Below are positions 56,264 to 63,947 of a stretch of 64,000 nt of DNA, piece by piece. This stretch comes from Bacteroides thetaiotaomicron VPI-5482 (GTDB lineage: Bacteria > Bacteroidota > Bacteroidia > Bacteroidales > Bacteroidaceae), in the NCBI RefSeq assembly GCF_000011065.1, contig NC_004663.1, forward strand, positions 434,001-498,000, read 5' to 3'. The notes below the pieces were generated by a model. The model was not told the origin of the DNA. It searched no databases and saw nothing but the letters and a program-made list of their open reading frames with translations. How positions within the stretch are numbered: position 1 is the first letter of the stretch; each line of letters starts with the position of its first letter. The position numbers were made by a program, and so were the translations under genes.

Positions 56264-56705
56264 ATAATCCTGAATATTCTTTTCTCGGATCGTAGCAAGG
56301 ACATGCCTTGTGGATCGTAGCGCTCAGCTGATAATGTCCTGCTATCTGCGCCTCCGGATACTGATGCTTGAGAATCGTCAACAGATCGAGCAGAGCAAAG
56401 CGTTGTGCCGTAGTTCTCGTATCCGCCGGTCTGCCATTTTCATCCAGCCCGCCTTCATAACAAATCCCGATACTATGCCTGTTAAATCCACGCACATGGG
56501 CACCGATTTCGGAGACGGGACGACAATGATGAAGAACTCCGTCCCGGGTGATATAAAAATGATAGCCAATATCACGAAAACCCCGTTGCAAATGACATTC
56601 TCGAAGCCGTTCTACAGGGAAGGAAACATTGCAGCGCGTAGCGCTGCAATGAATCACCAACAACTTAATCTCTCTCGGGAGATACTCATCTTTAGAACTT
56701 TCCAT
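56262..56705 (-). CDS. N-acetylmuramoyl-L-alanine amidase (T7 lysozyme/amidase_2-like)
   Basis: A 147-residue zinc amidase without a signal peptide: LLVIHCSATRCN (first zinc His), RGFRDIGYHFYITRDG, GAHVRGFNRHSIGICYEGG, and AGHYQLSATIHKACPCYDPR. Other family members read GH.D....K.CPG; here HYQLSATIHKACPCYD keeps His, Lys and the CPC pattern. It resembles phage endolysins that cut the stem-peptide amide of peptidoglycan. It is the last gene of a leftward group with the smalltalk peptide and the HU-like gene. The role of a cytoplasmic amidase here is unclear. Confidence 0.9.
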   Translation of the reverse strand: MESSKDEYLPREIKLLVIHCSATRCNVSFPVERLRECHLQRGFRDIGYHFYITRDGVLHHCRPVSEIGAHVRGFNRHSIGICYEGGLDENGRPADTRTTAQRFALLDLLTILKHQYPEAQIAGHYQLSATIHKACPCYDPRKEYSGL

Positions 56706-56714
56706 GCGGATGTA

Positions 56715-56816
56715 TTACAGATGAGCCGTACAGGACGTTACCCCGATAGCAGAAATGATAGACGTTGCAATTGTCACAATGAACTGAAGAATATTCTTCC
56801 AAACTTGCTTTTTCAT
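56715..56816 (-). CDS. 'Smalltalk' small membrane-associated peptide (33 residues)
   Basis: The minus strand encodes MKKQVWKNILQFIVTIATSI followed by ISAIGVTSCTAHL and a stop, with a lysine start, a hydrophobic helix and a Cys in a lipobox-like VTSC. It matches the short peptide family annotated as smalltalk protein in Bacteroides, found between HU-like and amidase genes, exactly as here (9 bases before the amidase start). The hydrophobic helix could act as a holin-like or lipoprotein partner of the amidase; that is a guess. Confidence 0.85.
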   Translation of the reverse strand: MKKQVWKNILQFIVTIATSIISAIGVTSCTAHL

Positions 56817-56850
56817 ACAATTTTAATCTTTAATAGTAAATAATGATTGA

Positions 56851-57348
56851 TTAAACAGTCGGGTCCGGAGCTTCATCGCCATCGTCACCTGAACCACCGC
56901 CGGGCTGATCGCCCTTACCATCGTCCGGCAACGGTTCGTCTCCCGAATCGGGCTTACCGTCACTCTTATACAGTGCAAAGTCCAGTGTTTTACACAACTT
57001 GCGGAGATCACTTCCCGGATAGAAAAGCACTTTACCTTTCTCGATACACGATGCCTTGAATTCCTTCTCCGTTGCGGTAGCCGTTGCCGTCTTAAGACTC
57101 ATGCGGAAATTCCCCAGATCGCCCATCTGAACGATATTCCCTTCATCCAGTACATTGACGATTTCGAGCAGAAACTCTCCGATACAACCTTCCAACTCGC
57201 CTTTTGAATAAGACGAACGTTCGGTAATACGTTTGCAGACCTCCTTGACGGTCACTTTCCGTCCGCTACGTGCCACTGCATAATACTTGGGAGCTTCACT
57301 AGGTTTCAACAGGTTCTTGCGAGCCATAACAACATAATTCTGTGCCAT
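56851..57348 (-). CDS. HU-like DNA-binding protein with acidic Gly/Pro/Asp tail
   Basis: A 165-residue protein. The HU-like core spans about residues 1-125 (YYAVARSGRKVTVKEVCKRITERSSYSKGELEGCIGEFLLEIVNVLDEGNIVQMGDLGNFRMSL), followed by a low-complexity acidic tail (DSGDEPLPDDGKGDQPGGG and on) of about 35 residues. HU proteins bend DNA; the long family with such tails is Bacteroidetes-specific and multicopy. It heads the leftward operon that includes the smalltalk and amidase genes, with promoter elements at 57407-57414. Confidence 0.9.
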   Translation of the reverse strand: MAQNYVVMARKNLLKPSEAPKYYAVARSGRKVTVKEVCKRITERSSYSKGELEGCIGEFLLEIVNVLDEGNIVQMGDLGNFRMSLKTATATATEKEFKASCIEKGKVLFYPGSDLRKLCKTLDFALYKSDGKPDSGDEPLPDDGKGDQPGGGSGDDGDEAPDPTV

Positions 57349-57351
57349 AAT

Positions 57352-57388
57352 TTTTAATACTTAATACTTATTACTTAATACTTATTAC
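57352..57388. repeat. Direct repeats in the leader of the HU-like gene
   Basis: The unit TTAATACTTATTAC occurs twice in tandem, with a partial third copy (TTAATAC) in front, between the promoter at 57407 and the HU-like start. A/T-rich slippage-prone repeats in a 5' leader could vary in number between strains. Confidence 0.6.
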
Positions 57389-57406
57389 CTGTAACCGATT
57401 ACACAA

Positions 57407-57426
57407 CAAAGATACTACATGGGCAA
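57407..57426 (-). promoter_or_regulatory. Promoter -7 element of the HU-like operon with adjacent palindrome
   Basis: The minus strand reads TATCTTTG (complement of 57407-57414). Just upstream of it lies GGGCA-AG-TGCCC (plus strand, 57421-57432), a 5+5 palindrome in the spacer where a repressor would block polymerase. No TTTG is seen at -33. Confidence 0.6.
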
Positions 57427-57474
57427 GTGCCCGTGATGTGCAGTGACGCACACAGACGCACTGATAAAAGGAAA

Positions 57475-57553
57475 AAACATTGAGAAGATTGTATTGAATC
57501 TTCCCAATGTTTGCATCCGATCATTGAGAAGGTTTTTTCAAACTTCCCAATGT
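57475..57553 (-). terminator. Tandem near-identical hairpins downstream of the VirE_N/DUF3987 gene
   Basis: Two stem-loops share the sequence CATTGAGAAG.TT...AA.CTTCCCAATG: the first at 57476-57512 (loop GTATTG) and the second at 57522-57552. Reading leftward from the large gene ending at 57607, the second hairpin met is followed by a run of T, making it a good rho-independent terminator. Their near identity suggests a local duplication. Confidence 0.75.
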
Positions 57554-57606
57554 TTTCAGAGAGTCTTCAAAAGGACAAAAGGACAAAAATGACAGATAGG
57601 ACTATT

Positions 57607-59934
57607 TTATGAGATCTTCTGATACTTTCCATGAGATATCTTATTGATTTTGACGCCAATGAACGATTTTATCAGCCTGCTGATCTTGCGGTGGCTGAAA
57701 TCGTATTTTACGCCGATCTGCATTGCATCTTCGGTAGTGAATGTTTCTGGCAACTCGCCGATGAACTTCCGTGTACTGTTCGGATCTTTCAACGGATGGA
57801 GCTGGGAAGACGGCATGGAAGACAATAATAGCCTGCTATGCTCATAACAGCAGAGAACGATCTGGAGAGAACGCTCGAAATCTACATCCTCACAATAGAT
57901 ATCCGGTGCGCCATCATTCGCCTCGAACTGGCGGATGCGTGCCTGGATCATGCTGATGCGCATCACAAGACAGGCATACCGTTTGACAACGGCCTGAAGG
58001 TCATCGTTACCTTCCAGAACCACTTCGGCAAGCAGCTTAGAAAACGTATGATTCAGATAATCCCATTGAGAACGGCTGAAGTGAAACAATACAGGATGAT
58101 TCTTGCAGAAATGATAAAGCTCGAAGACACGATGTGCCAGCGGTTTGAAAGACTCTTCGAGCGAGATACTGTCATCTCCCATGGGCTTCCACTTCGGAAT
58201 GCTGCGGAAAGTGTAGAGCATGATACGGCTCGGAAGTCCTTTTTCCGAAGTCTCTATCAGTGAAGCCATCTGACTCGGGGTGCCGGTGAGGAACATGGCA
58301 AGCATGGGAAAACGGATATAAATGGGGGTTAAGCCATTGATCTTGAAAGCGGAATCGATATTTTCATGCTCGAATGCCTTGCGGAGCATATCGTCAAAGT
58401 TACCGCAATCCAGATGATTGGCTGTAGCCAGCGTCTGCGCCTCGGTATCGAATATGATGCTTCCTTGCGGACCGTTGTCCCGCATTTGGATCTGCATACG
58501 GCTGTAGCTGGTAGTGGCAGGGAGAAAAAGCATTTTGTAAGCTGGTTTTTCCGGTTCTTCGGGACACTCTTCATGTGCCTTTTTCTTATAAGTACAGTCC
58601 AGCTTCCATTGGGTGTACTTATGGTTATAAATTTTCTGCTGAAGTTCGCTATTGGAAAGTATCCAGTCGTGGACCTCTTCCAGCAGATAACGTCCTGTTT
58701 GCGCAATGCTCTTGTTGCTCCCGGCGGGGGCAATGCCGAAACTGTAGAAATGGGGAGAATACTTTTTGTGATTATAGATGCCGAATGTGCCGGGCAGTAC
58801 GGAACTCAATGCGGTGAGGTTGGAGAGAAAGGAAAGATCCTGTTCACGATCACCTTCCTCTTCGAGGATACATTCGTTCAGCAGATCGGGCAGATATTTG
58901 TACACGCTTTTGGGAAAACAGGGCGTTTCTTTTCTGAATTCTTCGCCTTGCCAATACGCTTCATCTGCTTCATAGACGTTTTCGGATGGGCTATATGTCA
59001 CTTTTGTCATTTTGTCCTTATGAAGAGAAGAGCAAAGCGGAGAGGCGGAGACGGATGGAGTAGAGGTAACTTTTTGGTAACCAGATTGTAGGATGCTCCT
59101 GATTTCCTGTGCGGGAAAGTCGGAGTGCTCAAAATAAACCGTAATCCCGCGTAATATGCTTTCTTGCGAATATCTTCTCCGGCAAGCTTCGCAGGCGAGT
59201 TTAAACAGATTGGTGTGTCGTTGCCCGGCGGTCAATGGATTTAAGAAAATGTAGGACGAAAGGAACAAGCTGACTTCCTCTTCCGAGAAGTTCTCGGAGG
59301 TTTCGTTTGCTTTTGCAGGTAGCGGAGGAGAGGGGAGGTTTTCTGCTGTCGGCTGGAACGGTTGTGTTTCCACAGCTGCTTCCAGAACGAATGACTGATA
59401 GAGACTGGCTACGTATCCGTCCGGTGAATAGGTGAAATAGCACAGGCGGCTTTCGTCTTTACAGGCGGGATCGCTGGTGAGCCCGGTCAGCTGGTCGTAG
59501 TAACGGCTGACCAGTAACTGCCCTTCCCGGTGACGGCCTTCGATGCCTTCCACATAGGCGAAGATTTTCACGCCGTCCGTAGGGCTTTCCAGAGCAGCTA
59601 CGGTATGAGGGTCGGCAGCGCAAAGACGGATGATCTCCAGCCGATTGGGAACGTGGTCGTAGTCGAGTCCGATAATGTGACTGGGCAACTGGAAATTTCG
59701 GATGGCATGCGCTCCGTCGAAGGTGCCGGCAGGAGTGAAGCAGGGGAGCTGGCTTTTTAGTTTTTGGGCGGCTTCATGGTCGCCTTCCTGATGATACCGC
59801 CGGATGGATTGGATGATGGAAGCATAAACCGGATGAATACACATAAAGATGACTTCGAGGAAAGACATGATTTTAGGCTTTTTGGAATACACATTTTCGT
59901 AAACGGAAACTTTAATTTCTTCGAGTACTTGCAT
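57607..59934 (-). CDS. VirE_N / DUF3987-type protein (BT4734-like, primase-helicase-like)
   Basis: I start at 59934 (MQVLEEIKVSVYENVYSKKPK) because the promoter-like TACCTTTG at 59985-59992 lies inside the longer frame that would begin at 60045. The product has 775 residues. The N-terminal VirE_N/BT4734-like domain spans about 30-210 (KSQLPCFTPAGTF, IIGLDYDHVPN, DESRLCYFTYSPDGY), a helical linker follows (LFKLACEACRRRYSQESI), then a DUF3987-like ATPase part (about 330-650) with a degenerate P-loop APAGSNKS in place of GxxxxGKS and GSIIFDTEAQTLA. Homologues occur in Bacteroides mobile elements and near capsule loci; function unknown, with a replication role suspected. Confidence 0.85.
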   Translation of the reverse strand: MQVLEEIKVSVYENVYSKKPKIMSFLEVIFMCIHPVYASIIQSIRRYHQEGDHEAAQKLKSQLPCFTPAGTFDGAHAIRNFQLPSHIIGLDYDHVPNRLEIIRLCAADPHTVAALESPTDGVKIFAYVEGIEGRHREGQLLVSRYYDQLTGLTSDPACKDESRLCYFTYSPDGYVASLYQSFVLEAAVETQPFQPTAENLPSPPLPAKANETSENFSEEEVSLFLSSYIFLNPLTAGQRHTNLFKLACEACRRRYSQESILRGITVYFEHSDFPAQEIRSILQSGYQKVTSTPSVSASPLCSSLHKDKMTKVTYSPSENVYEADEAYWQGEEFRKETPCFPKSVYKYLPDLLNECILEEEGDREQDLSFLSNLTALSSVLPGTFGIYNHKKYSPHFYSFGIAPAGSNKSIAQTGRYLLEEVHDWILSNSELQQKIYNHKYTQWKLDCTYKKKAHEECPEEPEKPAYKMLFLPATTSYSRMQIQMRDNGPQGSIIFDTEAQTLATANHLDCGNFDDMLRKAFEHENIDSAFKINGLTPIYIRFPMLAMFLTGTPSQMASLIETSEKGLPSRIMLYTFRSIPKWKPMGDDSISLEESFKPLAHRVFELYHFCKNHPVLFHFSRSQWDYLNHTFSKLLAEVVLEGNDDLQAVVKRYACLVMRISMIQARIRQFEANDGAPDIYCEDVDFERSLQIVLCCYEHSRLLLSSMPSSQLHPLKDPNSTRKFIGELPETFTTEDAMQIGVKYDFSHRKISRLIKSFIGVKINKISHGKYQKIS

Positions 59935-59984
59935 TTGATTTTGATGTTTTATGATTGTATATCCCACTATCGGGATAGCGGGTG

Positions 59985-59992
59985 CAAAGGTA
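59985..59992 (-). promoter_or_regulatory. -7 element of the VirE_N/DUF3987 gene
   Basis: The minus strand has TACCTTTG, matching TAnnTTTG, 50 bases upstream of the start at 59934. The -33 position lacks a good TTTG, so an activator may be needed. A short palindrome, TATCCC-ACTATC-GGGATA (59960-59977), lies in the leader between the promoter and the start codon. Confidence 0.6.
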
Positions 59993-60087
59993 AAGGAGGG
60001 GGAATTAGAACTTGTTTCATAGGTTGAAACAGATTGAATAACCAAATATATATCTATTTTTTATTAAATTTTAAACAAAGAGTAAAC

Positions 60088-60447
60088 ATGACAAAAGAAA
60101 ATCATGGACCTTATGAATTTTTGGGAAGTATGGTAGTGAACCTGATGAATATCGACAAATCGATTTCGTATTCTTTTCTGGAAGATGAGTTGCATATCTC
60201 CGGAAGGGATGTGAGTGCCATGCGGCAGGGGAAGGATTTACACGTTTATCAGTACGTGCGTGTCGTCAGCTGTATCATGGATGAGATACATCTGGAAATT
60301 CTGTTGAATGCACTGCTGAAGGAATTGAAGAATGTATTTGCAGCCCATTGTGATTTAGTGATCGGTACGATTCCACATCGGCTTTACGGAAACGGACAGC
60401 CGGCAGAATGGGTGGTAGTGATGAGATGGGACGGGGTAGGGGTCTGA
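60088..60447 (+). CDS. Hypothetical protein, possible HTH regulator
   Basis: The ATG at 60088 gives 119 residues (MTKENHGPYEFLGSMVVNLMN). Residues about 30-65 (SFLEDELHISGRDVSAMRQGKDLHVYQYVRVVSCIMDE) have the helix lengths and G-k/d spacing of a Cro/CI-type helix-turn-helix, but the resemblance is weak and I do not recognise the family. The C-terminal half is amphipathic and ends in an aromatic strand. It is divergent from the VirE_N/DUF3987 gene with 153 bases between starts, which would suit a regulator of that gene. Confidence 0.6.
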   Translation: MTKENHGPYEFLGSMVVNLMNIDKSISYSFLEDELHISGRDVSAMRQGKDLHVYQYVRVVSCIMDEIHLEILLNALLKELKNVFAAHCDLVIGTIPHRLYGNGQPAEWVVVMRWDGVGV

Positions 60448-60470
60448 TCCTTCTTGTCATACCCGGATTG

Positions 60471-60728
60471 CTATCTTAGTCTTCTAAAGTACGTCCGCAT
60501 TTTTTTCATGATCTTGATACCCAAAACTACTCCGTCAAAGATGGCCATGCCGGTATTGAACGAACGCATGAGCGAATCCGCTTTGTTGGCAGCGGGTGCA
60601 AGAGGCGAGAATATTTCGCGGGTGGTGGCCGTCATAGCTCTTTTTTGAGCCTGAATTTCATTCAAGAGCTTCTTTTTGCGTTGGGTGATCTCTTCTAATG
60701 TAATTTTGGCAGGTGTTTGCGCACTCAT
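60471..60728 (-). CDS. Small protein with N-terminal coiled coil, third gene of the YtxH operon
   Basis: An 85-residue basic protein: a charged helix (LEEITQRKKKLLNEIQAQKRAM) and a more hydrophobic helix (TGMAIFDGVVLGIKIMKKMRTYF). It begins 8 bases after the holin-like gene and so belongs to the ytxH operon. By size and place it is the counterpart of YqjK-like proteins in ElaB/YqjD-YqjE clusters; that comparison is inference. Confidence 0.75.
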   Translation of the reverse strand: MSAQTPAKITLEEITQRKKKLLNEIQAQKRAMTATTREIFSPLAPAANKADSLMRSFNTGMAIFDGVVLGIKIMKKMRTYFRRLR

Positions 60729-60736
60729 AACTTCAT

Positions 60737-61096
60737 TTATTTTGAATCGGTTAAAAACAAGTTAGCGAGGAAGTTTACCATCGGGGAGATGATAAGCTGT
60801 TTGCGGAAAATAATGACTAAAGCCATAATCAGTATATTGATGCCGGCAATGATAGCGAAGCTTGCCATAAGTCCGCCTACCAGAGGTTCCAATACATAAG
60901 CCAAGGCAAATAACAGATAAAACAGGGCTACCATGCCAAGGATGATAAGTATTACAATCATGATTAACGTTGAAAGAAGTATGGTCAGCTTCTCCGTCAA
61001 CTCTAACTTGGTGTATTCTTTTTGAAGTTCCAGATACTTTTTGAACTCAAAAAACAACTGTTGAAAGTTCTCAATACTTTTATCGTCTGCAAACAT
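60737..61096 (-). CDS. Phage holin family / YqjE-like membrane protein
   Basis: A 119-residue protein with an N-terminal coiled coil (NFQQLFFEFKKYLELQKEYTKLELTEKLT) and two transmembrane helices (LLSTLIMIVILIILGMVALFYLLFALAYVLEP and GGLMASFAIIAGINILIMALVIIF). This matches the Phage_holin_3_6/YqjE family of inner-membrane proteins linked to stress. It is the middle gene of a three-gene leftward operon, 28 bases after the YtxH gene. Confidence 0.88.
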   Translation of the reverse strand: MFADDKSIENFQQLFFEFKKYLELQKEYTKLELTEKLTILLSTLIMIVILIILGMVALFYLLFALAYVLEPLVGGLMASFAIIAGINILIMALVIIFRKQLIISPMVNFLANLFLTDSK

Positions 61097-61124
61097 GGTC
61101 GCTCTGTTTTAGTCCTTTACTTAC

Positions 61125-61334
61125 TTATTCTCCTATTTCTCCTTTAATTTCAGCTGCGATTTCGTCAACGAGATTTTCCATTTCGTTGCGGTTCAGCTTG
61201 ATTCCTTTTTTACGAAGAATTTCTGCGATCTTATTACGGGTATCTTCTCCCTTTTCAGGAGCAAACAAAATACCAAGGGCTGCACCTACGGCTGCACCAC
61301 CCAGAAAAGCTGCTAATACATTTAATCCTTTCAT
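61125..61334 (-). CDS. YtxH domain protein
   Basis: A 69-residue protein with one N-terminal hydrophobic, glycine-rich helix (VLAAFLGGAAVGAALGILFAPEKGEDTRNKIAEIL), the YtxH signature, and a charged C-terminal helix. The family is stress-associated in other bacteria. It is the first gene of the operon, with a -7 element TATATTTG (complement of 61367-61374) 33 bases upstream; the -33 box is poorly placed. Confidence 0.9.
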   Translation of the reverse strand: MKGLNVLAAFLGGAAVGAALGILFAPEKGEDTRNKIAEILRKKGIKLNRNEMENLVDEIAAEIKGEIGE

Positions 61335-61500
61335 AATTTATACTGTTTAAAATGATTATGATACAACAAATATAACATTTTTCTCCAAAGGTTGTTCGCA
61401 AAAACAGAAAAAAAGTACTTCCTTTTTATCATTCTTGATTTCTTTTATGGTTTAATCTTATTTAACTAGACTTTTGGACTAACAAATGAGACTTAAGGCG

Positions 61501-61508
61501 TACTTTTG
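61501..61508 (+). promoter_or_regulatory. -7 element upstream of the SDR gene
   Basis: TACTTTTG matches TAnnTTTG, 27 bases before the ATG at 61536. A TTTG lies at 61473-61476 but 24 bases away, longer than usual. Confidence 0.6.
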
Positions 61509-61535
61509 TCATTCAATATTGTAATTCAAAACATA

Positions 61536-62306
61536 ATGAAAGCGAAGATTGTTTTTATAACCGGAGCGAGCAGCGGAATCGGCGAAGGATGCGCCCGTAA
61601 ATTTGCTAAGGAAGGATGGAACCTGATTTTGAATGCCCGTACAGTGTCGAAGCTGGAAGAACTGAAGGCTGAACTGGAAAAAGAGTATGGAATACAGGTC
61701 TATGTGTTGCCTTTTGATGTTCGCGACCGGAAACAGGCTGCCGCCGCACTAGAAGCGTTGCCGGAAGAATGGAAATCGATTGATGTATTGATTAACAATG
61801 CCGGACTGGTGATCGGAGTGGACAAAGAGTTCGAAGGTAGTCTGGACGAGTGGGATATCATGATCGATACGAATATAAGAGGTTTGCTCGCCATGACACG
61901 TCTGGTAGTTCCGGGCATGGTGGAACGGGGATGCGGACACATTATTAATATAGGTTCTATCGCCGGAGATGCCGCCTATCCCGGAGGCAGTGTTTACTGC
62001 GCCACCAAAGCTGCTGTGAAGGCACTTTCGGACGGACTTCGGATAGACTTGGTGGATACGCCGCTGCGGGTGACGAATATCAAACCGGGCATGGTGGAAA
62101 CAAACTTTACAGTGGTCCGTTACCGTGGTGACAAGCAGGCGGCTGATAATTTTTACAAGGGAATCCGCCCGCTGACCGGAGACGATATTGCCGAAACGGT
62201 ATATTATGCTGCCTCGGCTCCTGCGCATATTCAGATTGCAGAGGTGCTTTTGATGCCGACTTATCAGGCAACGGGCACTATTTCTTATAAGAAGAAGGCA
62301 GAATAG
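61536..62306 (+). CDS. SDR family NAD(P)-dependent oxidoreductase (YdfG-like)
   Basis: The ATG at 61536 (MKAKIVFITGASSGIGEGCARKFAKEGWNL) gives 256 residues, normal for a classical SDR. Cofactor motif TGASSGIGE, NNAG in the middle (VLINNAGLVIG), and catalytic Ser and YCATK (IINIGSIAGDAAYPGGSVYCATKAAVKAL). The C-terminal IQIAEVLLMPTYQA resembles serine/3-hydroxy acid dehydrogenases such as E. coli YdfG. The substrate is not settled by sequence; it stands alone. Confidence 0.92.
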   Translation: MKAKIVFITGASSGIGEGCARKFAKEGWNLILNARTVSKLEELKAELEKEYGIQVYVLPFDVRDRKQAAAALEALPEEWKSIDVLINNAGLVIGVDKEFEGSLDEWDIMIDTNIRGLLAMTRLVVPGMVERGCGHIINIGSIAGDAAYPGGSVYCATKAAVKALSDGLRIDLVDTPLRVTNIKPGMVETNFTVVRYRGDKQAADNFYKGIRPLTGDDIAETVYYAASAPAHIQIAEVLLMPTYQATGTISYKKKAE

Positions 62307-62423
62307 ACGTTTTTTCGCTCATTTTCTTTGCCGGATGATAAAATTTCTATTATTTTGTTGCCCGAAAACTAAATGTGAACGAACAAGATTATTGAATTAT
62401 TAATTAAATACAGAATATTGGAT

Positions 62424-62918
62424 ATGAAAAAATTGGTCGTATTAGGAATGGGAGTATGCATGGTGCTTGCGTTTGCATCTTGTAAATCCAGTGAAAGCGC
62501 CTATAAAAAAGCTTACGAAAAAGCAAAACAGCAAGAATTGGCAGAACCGCAGGTGGAAGCTCCGGTAGAAGTGACTCCGGTTGTTGCAGCTCCTGTGACA
62601 ACACCTAAGGCTACAGATACAACCGGCGTTCGTCAGGAAAAGGTGACAGTCGTTTCCGGTACCGACGGATTGAAGGATTACAGCGTAGTAGTAGGCAGCT
62701 TCGGTGTGAAAGCGAATGCTGAAGGCTTGAAAGACTGGTTGGACGGACAAGGTTACAACGCAACAATCGCATTCAATGCGGAAAAAGCAATGTACCGTGT
62801 GATTGTAAGCTCATTCGCTGACAAAGCGGCTGCTGTCGATGCACGTGACGCATTCAAGGCTAAATACCCGAGTCGTACAGACTTCCAGGGAGCTTGGTTG
62901 CTGTATCGTATTTATTGA
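62424..62918 (+). CDS. SPOR domain lipoprotein
   Basis: From the ATG at 62424 the 164-residue protein has a lipoprotein signal (MKKLVVLGMGVCMVLAFASC), a charged then Pro/Val/Thr-rich linker, and a C-terminal SPOR domain (about 88-160, DYSVVVGSFGVKANAEGLKDWLDGQGYNATIAFNAEKAMYRVIVSSF). SPOR domains bind denuded glycan strands of peptidoglycan, often at the septum. It probably anchors envelope to cell wall. It is monocistronic with a strong terminator behind. Confidence 0.92.
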   Translation: MKKLVVLGMGVCMVLAFASCKSSESAYKKAYEKAKQQELAEPQVEAPVEVTPVVAAPVTTPKATDTTGVRQEKVTVVSGTDGLKDYSVVVGSFGVKANAEGLKDWLDGQGYNATIAFNAEKAMYRVIVSSFADKAAAVDARDAFKAKYPSRTDFQGAWLLYRIY

Positions 62919-62973
62919 TTTCTTTTTGGTAATATATATCGGGATGGATAACCTGTTTTCCCGAAATAAGAAG

Positions 62974-63001
62974 GCGGTAACTGGGAAGTTACTGCTTTTT
63001 T
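62974..63001 (+). terminator. Rho-independent terminator after the SPOR lipoprotein gene
   Basis: GCGGTAACT (62974-62982), loop GGGA, AGTTACTGC (62987-62995) and then six T. One G-T wobble in the stem. Confidence 0.88.
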
Positions 63002-63098
63002 GTTACACATTGTAAATTCGTTTTTTAGAAATTTTTATCATTCTACTAAAAGAAGTTATAAATAGCAGGTGGGAAACTTTTTTCGTAAATAAAGTTTT

Positions 63099-63106
63099 TA
63101 CTTTTG
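63099..63106 (+). promoter_or_regulatory. -7 element upstream of cysQ
   Basis: TACTTTTG ends only 5 bases before the cysQ ATG, so the transcript has a very short leader or none. It is the same octamer as upstream of the SDR gene. Confidence 0.6.
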
Positions 63107-63111
63107 TCATT

Positions 63112-63936
63112 ATGAAACAGAAATATGTAATGGCTGCTATCGATGCAGCGTTGAAAGCGGGTGAAAAAATCCTTTCTATCTATGAAGATCCGAAGTCGGA
63201 TTTTGAAATAGAGAGGAAGGCGGATAACTCTCCCTTAACGATAGCAGACAGGAAAGCCCACGAGGCGATTGTGGCCATTTTGAATGAAACTCCTTTTCCG
63301 GTTCTTAGTGAAGAAGGAAAGCATATGGACTATGCAGTGCGGCGAGGCTGGGATACTTTATGGATTGTAGACCCGCTGGACGGAACGAAGGAGTTCATCA
63401 AGCGTAACGGAGAATTTACGGTAAATATAGCTTTGGTGCAGAACGCTGTACCTGTAATGGGTGTTATTTACGTGCCTGTAAAAAAAGAACTTTATTTTGC
63501 AGTGGAGGGGACAGGTGCCTATAAGTGTTCCGGCATTGTCGGTCTGGAAGACGAGGGAGTGACCTTACAGCAGATGATTGAGAAATCGGAACGGATGCCA
63601 TTGGCGGATGCGCGCGACCATTTTATTGCTGTCGCTTCCCGTTCACACCTGACGCCTGAAACTGAAACATATATTGCAGACTTAAAAAAGAAACACGGCA
63701 ATGTGGAACTGATATCAAGCGGAAGTTCCATTAAAATCTGTCTGGTTGCCGAAGGAAAGGCGGATGTCTATCCGCGTTTTGCTCCGACGATGGAATGGGA
63801 TACGGCTGCCGGACATGCGATAGCCCGTGCCGCAGGGATGGAAGTATATCAGGCAGGGAAGGAGGAACCTTTGCGATATAACAAAGAGGATCTGCTGAAT
63901 CCGTGGTTTATCGTTGAAGCAAAAAGAGAACGCTAA
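63112..63936 (+). CDS. cysQ: 3'(2'),5'-bisphosphate nucleotidase CysQ
   Basis: A 274-residue inositol-monophosphatase-fold enzyme. Metal-site motifs are LSEEGK (about residue 64), WIVDPLDGTKEFIKRNGEFTVNIAL and the C-terminal WDTAAGHAIARAAG. It hydrolyses 3'-phosphoadenosine-5'-phosphate produced during sulfate assimilation. The start of a transporter-like gene 11 bases downstream fits a sulfate assimilation cluster, as I recall for B. thetaiotaomicron. Confidence 0.95.
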   Translation: MKQKYVMAAIDAALKAGEKILSIYEDPKSDFEIERKADNSPLTIADRKAHEAIVAILNETPFPVLSEEGKHMDYAVRRGWDTLWIVDPLDGTKEFIKRNGEFTVNIALVQNAVPVMGVIYVPVKKELYFAVEGTGAYKCSGIVGLEDEGVTLQQMIEKSERMPLADARDHFIAVASRSHLTPETETYIADLKKKHGNVELISSGSSIKICLVAEGKADVYPRFAPTMEWDTAAGHAIARAAGMEVYQAGKEEPLRYNKEDLLNPWFIVEAKRER

Positions 63937-63947
63937 TTAATGTTTAT

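Noticed and set aside
57352..57388. CRISPR-like repeat array
   Set aside because: Only two or three adjacent 14-base A/T-rich units without spacers and without cas genes anywhere in the window.
59935..60045. Longer start (+37 codons) for the VirE_N/DUF3987 protein
   Set aside because: The extra codons span a -7 consensus element and a palindrome and encode a low-complexity string.
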